24,892 bases of DNA from a virus. This document shows positions 23,046 through 24,892 of this stretch, one piece after another. The notes beneath the pieces are model-generated. The model worked only from the letters and a program-made list of their open reading frames with translations, ran no database searches and was not told the DNA's origin. A program made the translations under genes and the position numbers. The stretch is from the IMG/VR virus record IMGVR_UViG_3300048838_000632, positions 1 to 24,892 of that record. One strand, given 5' to 3'. The stretch's first letter is position 1. Every line of letters begins with the position of its first letter.

Positions 23046-24416
23046 TTAGAAGAGCGCGGGCTGTTCCGCTTGCCGGAGATCCTCCAGGCGCTTGAGCGCG
23101 ATCCCGTAGTATTCCGCTTCCTTTTCCAGTCCAACAGCTTTGACCTTGTAGGTATGGGCCGCAGGGAAAATTACCCCCGTTCCAGCGCAAACGTCAAGGA
23201 CTTCGTCCCCTGGCCGTACACTGCGCTGGAGAAGGTTCTGGAACAGCGCAACAGGCTTTTGTGCGCCGTGACCGAGGTTGTCGTCGCCGGATACTGCCAC
23301 AACATCAGGATAGATATGCGTGACGGGCTTTTTCCCCTTGATCGCGTAGAGAATGATTTCGTACTGGCGGCGCGGTCCCATGTCAGGGAGAGGGACTCGG
23401 CCGGAATTGAGCTTATGGACGACCAGCGGCGTGCGGAAGACATACCATCCGGCGGTTTCCATCAAGGACTTGAGTTCATGAAAGCGATCGAAATCGCAAA
23501 ACACGTAGGCATGGGCTTGGGGTTTGGTGACGGCGAAGGAGAGCGGCGCAAACTCCCGCATGAGGGCTTGCCAGGTCTCGTAGGAGTCGTCGTATTGATG
23601 GGTGATGCCAGTGAGCTTTCCCGCGGCATCGCCGAAACCGTCCGCCCCCATGCCATAAGGCGGGTCAGTCAGGATCACGTCGAACCGGGCTTGTGCTTCG
23701 TGGAGCTTCATCCACTCACGGAAATCCGTCTGAAAGAGTTGGTGCTCGCCGGCATTGAAGGTGGCGCCGACCGTTGCCGCAAGCTTGATGTTGCGCTGCC
23801 GTTCTTCCTCTTTCCGCAAGAGCTTGAAAGCCTCGTCGGCGGACTTCGCTTTGGCGACGACAGGATTGTCAAGATGTTTTGCGACGAGGATTTCCTTCCG
23901 GACGGTGTCTTGATACCCGCCGTCGCGGCGACCAGTAAGCTCTTCGGCAGTGTCGGCGACGGTCTGGGCGGGGGGAGGAGTAACCCGTTGTGCGGCAAGC
24001 GGGAGTTCCACGTAGGCCTGCTCCTTTTGCGCTTGCCGCAGGGCGTGGAGGCGGGCAACTGCCGCAGCGTGCTCTTGCCAGGTGAGGTCGCGACGCTTGA
24101 GGTTTTCGTCGAGTTCGGCTTCTTCGGCTTCGAGGAGGGACAGCGAGCCGAGGTCCGTGAAGGGAACGTAACCGTTATCGAAGACCTCACCGTTGTAGGT
24201 GAATTGCCCGCCAAGAGCGAAAATCTCCTCGATAGCCTTGAGCCTGCGCTCCCCGGCAACAAGTACCCAATCCTCGCCTTCTCGGCGGAGGACAGGGGCG
24301 TGAAGGAGACCTCGATCCTCGATGGAGTTCCTGAGTTCCTGCATCGCCTCGGGGTCGAATTCCTGGCGCTGGCGGTTGGCTTTGATGATGATGGAGGAGA
24401 GCTGGACTGTGTTCAT
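23046..24416 (-). CDS. ParB-like domain fused to DNA methyltransferase
   Basis: The protein has 456 residues. Residues 1-100 are a ParB/sulfiredoxin-like domain (NRQRQEFDPEAMQELRNSIE, GERRLKAIEEI with GERR at 55-58). Residues about 105-215 are a charged helical linker. Residues about 220-456 are a methyltransferase of the circularly permuted beta order: the catalytic motif DPPYGM at 251-256 precedes the S-adenosylmethionine-binding motif VLDVCAGTGVI at about 406-416. DPPY indicates N6-adenine or N4-cytosine methylation; target-recognition residues are not obvious. The ParB domain may bind or cut DNA, or hydrolyse a nucleotide. No restriction enzyme is adjacent, so protection of phage DNA or replication marking is likely. 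The SD is weak. It is the first complete gene of the minus-strand operon seen here. Confidence 0.9.
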   Translation of the reverse strand: MNTVQLSSIIIKANRQRQEFDPEAMQELRNSIEDRGLLHAPVLRREGEDWVLVAGERRLKAIEEIFALGGQFTYNGEVFDNGYVPFTDLGSLSLLEAEEAELDENLKRRDLTWQEHAAAVARLHALRQAQKEQAYVELPLAAQRVTPPPAQTVADTAEELTGRRDGGYQDTVRKEILVAKHLDNPVVAKAKSADEAFKLLRKEEERQRNIKLAATVGATFNAGEHQLFQTDFREWMKLHEAQARFDVILTDPPYGMGADGFGDAAGKLTGITHQYDDSYETWQALMREFAPLSFAVTKPQAHAYVFCDFDRFHELKSLMETAGWYVFRTPLVVHKLNSGRVPLPDMGPRRQYEIILYAIKGKKPVTHIYPDVVAVSGDDNLGHGAQKPVALFQNLLQRSVRPGDEVLDVCAGTGVIFPAAHTYKVKAVGLEKEAEYYGIALKRLEDLRQAEQPALF

Positions 24417-24422
24417 GGGATT

Positions 24423-24520
24423 TTCCGTGGGGTTATGGTTGGTGGGGAAATTGCCCGATTATGGGCGCGAAAAACCCGCCGGAACCGGGGTAAATCCGGC
24501 GCGTGGCGGGCGATTATGGG
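24423..24520. repeat. Degenerate half-sites of the palindrome and repeated GRTTATGG boxes upstream of the ParB-methyltransferase
   Basis: TTCCGTGGGGTTA plus TGGTTGG (24423-24442) closely matches the left arm and spacer of copy 1 but has no right arm. CGATTATGGG occurs at 24456-24465 and 24511-24520. TAAATCCGGCG at 24491-24501 resembles a right arm. The cluster occupies the leader of the minus-strand gene that begins at 24416 and could be a control region. No convincing promoter boxes were found on either strand. Confidence 0.5.
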
Positions 24521-24644
24521 GCGGGTGATGGTACGGCATGGGCGCGCATTTTTAACGCCCCACAATGCCCATATTTCGTCCGGGTGAAATGCGCTAAAAG
24601 CTTTTGACTCACGGGCAAGTGCCTTTCGTGACTGGACTAAGAGG

Positions 24645-24711
24645 AGCCCCGGCAGGACCGGGAGGCGGCGGCCTCGCGACAAGAAACTATGGGGATCGCG
24701 GTGCCGGGGCT
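24645..24711. ncRNA. Structured element A: 10-bp helix closing two hairpins
   Basis: AGCCCCGGCA (24645-24654) pairs perfectly with TGCCGGGGCT (24702-24711). Inside, GAGGC (24662-24666) pairs with GCCTC (24671-24675) across a GGCG loop, and GCGA (24676-24679) pairs with TCGC (24696-24699). The strand of expression is unknown. It may be part of an RNA leader, a small RNA or a DNA origin. No coding frame is convincing here. Confidence 0.5.
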
Positions 24712-24812
24712 TGAAGGGAACGGACTCTCTAGCTCAGATTGCGCCTGTATCACTGCCCGGCATCTGAGACGTTCAAGGTGATTTACGTCGAGTCCGCTCT
24801 CTTCAAGCGCCC
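24706..24812. ncRNA. Structured element B: helix of about 21 bp closing a branched loop
   Basis: Positions 24706-24727 can pair with 24790-24812 with one bulged G (24809), one A-C mismatch and one G-T wobble. The inner part CGGACTC (24721-24727) pairs with GAGTCCG (24790-24796), enclosing a 76-base span. Two hairpins fit inside: CTCAGAT (24733-24739) with ATCTGAG (24762-24768), and about ACGT (24769-24772) with ACGT (24785-24788). The 76-base span and 7-bp stem recall a tRNA, but no T-loop or anticodon arm is present. Confidence 0.5.
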
Positions 24813-24835
24813 CCGTATAGCCGGGGGCCACGCTT
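24805..24835 (-). terminator. Hairpin C, possible terminator for the minus-strand gene ending at 24850
   Basis: GCCCCCG (24809-24815) pairs with CGGGGGC (24822-24828) around a 6-base loop, and AAGCG (24805-24809) can pair with CGCTT (24831-24835) around a small bulge. It lies 15 bases beyond the stop codon of the partial minus-strand gene. No T-tract follows, so termination efficiency is uncertain. Its left side is shared with the outer part of element B. Confidence 0.5.
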
Positions 24836-24849
24836 AAACCGCCGGCCGA

Positions 24850-24892
24850 TTAGACGCGGGCCACGGCCTTGACTTCAGCGTAGATGTTCTCG
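24850..24892 (-). CDS. 3' end of a truncated minus-strand gene
   Basis: Reading the minus strand from the window edge gives ENIYAEVKAVARV followed by a TAA stop at 24852-24850. Only 13 residues are visible, which is too little to name a family. It points the same way as the ParB-methyltransferase gene and would be the preceding gene of the same early operon, separated by the structured 433-base region. Confidence 0.5.
   Translation of the reverse strand, partial: ENIYAEVKAVARV

Larger units (their letters stand above)
24417..24849. other. 433-base non-coding region between minus-strand genes
   Basis: No convincing gene is seen. From the methyltransferase start outward it holds half-sites of the dispersed palindrome (24423-24520), a GGGCG/CGCCC stem near 24540-24560, an AAAAGCTTTT palindrome at about 24596-24605, a hairpin around 24611-24630 (CACGGGC with GCC and CGTG), and structured elements A, B and C. 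Possible roles are a regulatory leader, a small RNA gene or a replication origin. Confidence 0.7.

Noticed and set aside
23070-24587. Plus-strand open frame of 505 codons opposite the ParB-methyltransferase
   Set aside because: Antisense to a gene with clear ParB and DPPY motifs; no motif and no SD of its own.
24721-24796. A tRNA gene
   Set aside because: Length and closing stem fit, but there is no GTTCRANNC-type T-arm of correct size and no anticodon stem-loop.
24637-24831. Minus-strand open frame of 64 codons in the structured intergenic region
   Set aside because: It has no SD sequence, low-complexity composition and covers strong helices; it is explained better as non-coding.

Overview
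The window looks like part of the genome of a short-tailed (podovirus-like) double-stranded DNA phage, or a prophage, infecting a high-GC bacterium. A Pseudomonadota host is plausible, but that is inferred only from GC content and codon use. No bacterial housekeeping gene, rRNA or recognisable tRNA is present. Coding density is high, most genes have clear Shine-Dalgarno (SD) sequences, and many junctions overlap by 1 to 16 bases.

Layout. Positions 1-298 are non-coding, with G-tracts, a palindrome and a sigma70-like promoter. The plus strand from 299 to 19205 is a packaging, head, tail and lysis block: small terminase, a tail-spike-like protein with a polysaccharide-deacetylase-like domain, large terminase, portal, a zinc-ribbon protein, scaffold, major capsid, a small capsid-accessory candidate, a strong TTCG terminator, a helix-hairpin-helix-like protein, a tail adaptor with a large N-terminal extension, a nozzle-like protein, a GNAT-fold protein, three putative ejection proteins (one ending in an S74 chaperone), a tail-tip fibre rich in HxH motifs, and two small membrane proteins, one holin-like. 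From adaptor to fibre the order parallels T7 genes 11-17. The minus strand from 24416 down to 19195 is a replication/modification operon: ParB-methyltransferase fusion, DUF3310, uracil-DNA-glycosylase/family A DNA polymerase fusion, and a DUF3987-like P-loop protein. The two blocks converge and overlap by 11 bp. Positions 24417-24849 are non-coding and contain strong potential secondary structure. The 3' end of one more minus-strand gene closes the window.

Main unexplained signals. (1) A dispersed inverted repeat has two arms of about 13 bases, close to CTCCGCGGGRTTA and TAAYCCCGCGGAG, always separated by exactly 8 variable bases. It occurs before terS, at the end of the portal gene, after the capsid gene, before the tail fibre, and in frame inside the linker of the UDG-polymerase. 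Degenerate half-sites lie upstream of the ParB-methyltransferase. In two copies the right arm carries the SD sequence of the next gene. (2) The 24.6-24.84 kb intergenic region can form a 10-bp helix, a helix of about 21 bp closing a multi-branch loop, and a terminator-like hairpin, with neighbouring helices competing for shared segments. (3) The UDG-polymerase has non-canonical residues at several key positions.

How the genes fit together: the plus block packages and builds the virion and ends in lysis functions, and the minus block copies and probably methylates the DNA. No endolysin, integrase, repressor, primase or RNA polymerase was recognised here, so lifestyle cannot be decided from this window.
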